A stretch of 64,000 nucleotides of DNA from Methylomonas paludis (GTDB lineage: Bacteria; Pseudomonadota; Gammaproteobacteria; Methylococcales; Methylomonadaceae): contig NZ_CP073754.1 in NCBI RefSeq assembly GCF_018734325.1, forward strand, positions 3,596,001-3,660,000. Direction: 5' to 3'. Below, piece by piece: positions 63,663-64,000 of this stretch; position 1 is the stretch's first letter; each line of letters opens with the position of its first letter. The position numbers were made by a program, and so were the translations under genes. The notes under the pieces are model-generated. The model was not told where the DNA came from, made no database searches, and was given only the letters and a program-made list of their open reading frames with translations.

Positions 63663-63743
63663 TTAACTTTTATTTGCGTTGCAAAATGCGGGTTTGCGCG
63701 GGTGGCGGGTAGTGTAAAATAATGTATACTTTATTGACATTTG

Positions 63744-64000
63744 TTAGAATTCGACGGCGCGTAAGAATTCCTTCCCGTAAGAACTTAATCCCTTATCTAT
63801 GGAACCTATTTGAGACAAAATTTTACATTCTTCGAGGTTGTCTAATGAGATTTTGACTTCATCGAACCCAACACCTAAATGTTGAGCTAGTTTCCCGGCT
63901 TCACTTCCCACCTGAAAAGTATTGTGCGGATTTAGTTTGATTTCTAACAATACCCGAACATCTAAGGGGTCGAGTTTTTTTGCTGTCTCAATAAAAGCAA
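63744..64000 (-). CDS. Hypothetical protein, C-terminal part
   Basis: The reverse strand is open from the window edge to a stop at 63744, giving about 84 residues (AFIETAKKLDPLDVRVLLEI ... LSSYGKEFLRAVEF). It is a charged helical protein tail with a possible winged-helix character (GKLAQHLGVGFDEVKISLDN, LEECKILSQIG). No family was recognised; the N-terminus is outside the window. Confidence 0.55.
   Translation of the reverse strand, partial: AFIETAKKLDPLDVRVLLEIKLNPHNTFQVGSEAGKLAQHLGVGFDEVKISLDNLEECKILSQIGSIDKGLSSYGKEFLRAVEF

Overview
The window is a chromosomal segment of a gammaproteobacterium. A methanotroph-type member of the order Methylococcales is the best guess. This rests on an HpnN-type hopanoid transporter, a YfiR/CHASE8 signalling operon, a RibA neighbour of the DUF7230 type, and several families of short palindromic repeats of the kind I associate with that group. 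The order is inference, since no 16S rRNA or methane-oxidation gene is present. No tRNA gene or CRISPR array was seen.

Layout. 0-2.3 kb: the end of a polysaccharide-export locus (ABC-2 permease cut by the window edge, family 4 glycosyltransferase). 3-9.2 kb: a MEKHLA protein, undecaprenyl-diphosphatase UppP, a Ca2+/Na+ antiporter directly coupled to HpnN, and a DUF502 membrane protein. 9.2-14.2 kb: a structured leader followed by a tight TonB-dependent receptor / YfiR / CHASE8 hybrid histidine kinase operon. 14-20 kb: aldo/keto reductase, a small hypothetical protein, a DUF815 ATPase, an RlpA-like protein that lacks a catalytic Asp, an FAH-family enzyme and the K+ transporter Kup. 20-25.3 kb: tonB-exbB-exbD, then leftward rimK, the methionine-salvage genes mtnB-mtnD-mtnC, and RNase P RNA immediately upstream of mtnB.

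26.2-32.8 kb is an accessory island. It holds palindromic repeats, a decayed gene, a TfoX C-terminal-domain protein, a BrnT/BrnA toxin-antitoxin (TA) pair, a REP-associated tyrosine transposase with its presumed REP sequences, a PemK/MazF-like pair and an AbiEi/AbiEii pair. The AbiEii gene has an in-frame amber codon. At least two of the TA promoters overlap perfect palindromes. The island abuts the conserved leftward mnmG-rsmG-parA-parB operon (32.9-37.0 kb), which is normally close to the replication origin. 37-46 kb: DUF7230 peptide, ribA, a Lon-family protease, an AraC regulator, a GNAT acetyltransferase, a membrane protein, a ParB-like-fold protein, a SulP transporter and a fatty-acid desaturase.

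46.4-61.4 kb: an NlpE-domain lipoprotein-like protein, then a leftward giant gene of about 14.2 kb. It encodes a mosaic extracellular protein of about 4,730 residues: RCC1-like repeats, delta-60 repeats, roughly ten copies of a ~235-residue repeat unit, a lectin-like insert, three NHL propeller blocks, and a type I secretion-like C-terminal module that is also present internally. The reading frame is broken once near 57.27 kb. 61.4-64 kb holds a serine-recombinase remnant, a complete IS1380-family element with inverted repeats and a TTAAC target duplication, and a partial hypothetical gene.

The most interesting items are the frameshifted giant protein with its internal secretion-module copy, the TA island next to the par locus with its palindromic operators, the RlpA active-site substitution, and three families of small mobile or palindromic repeats.
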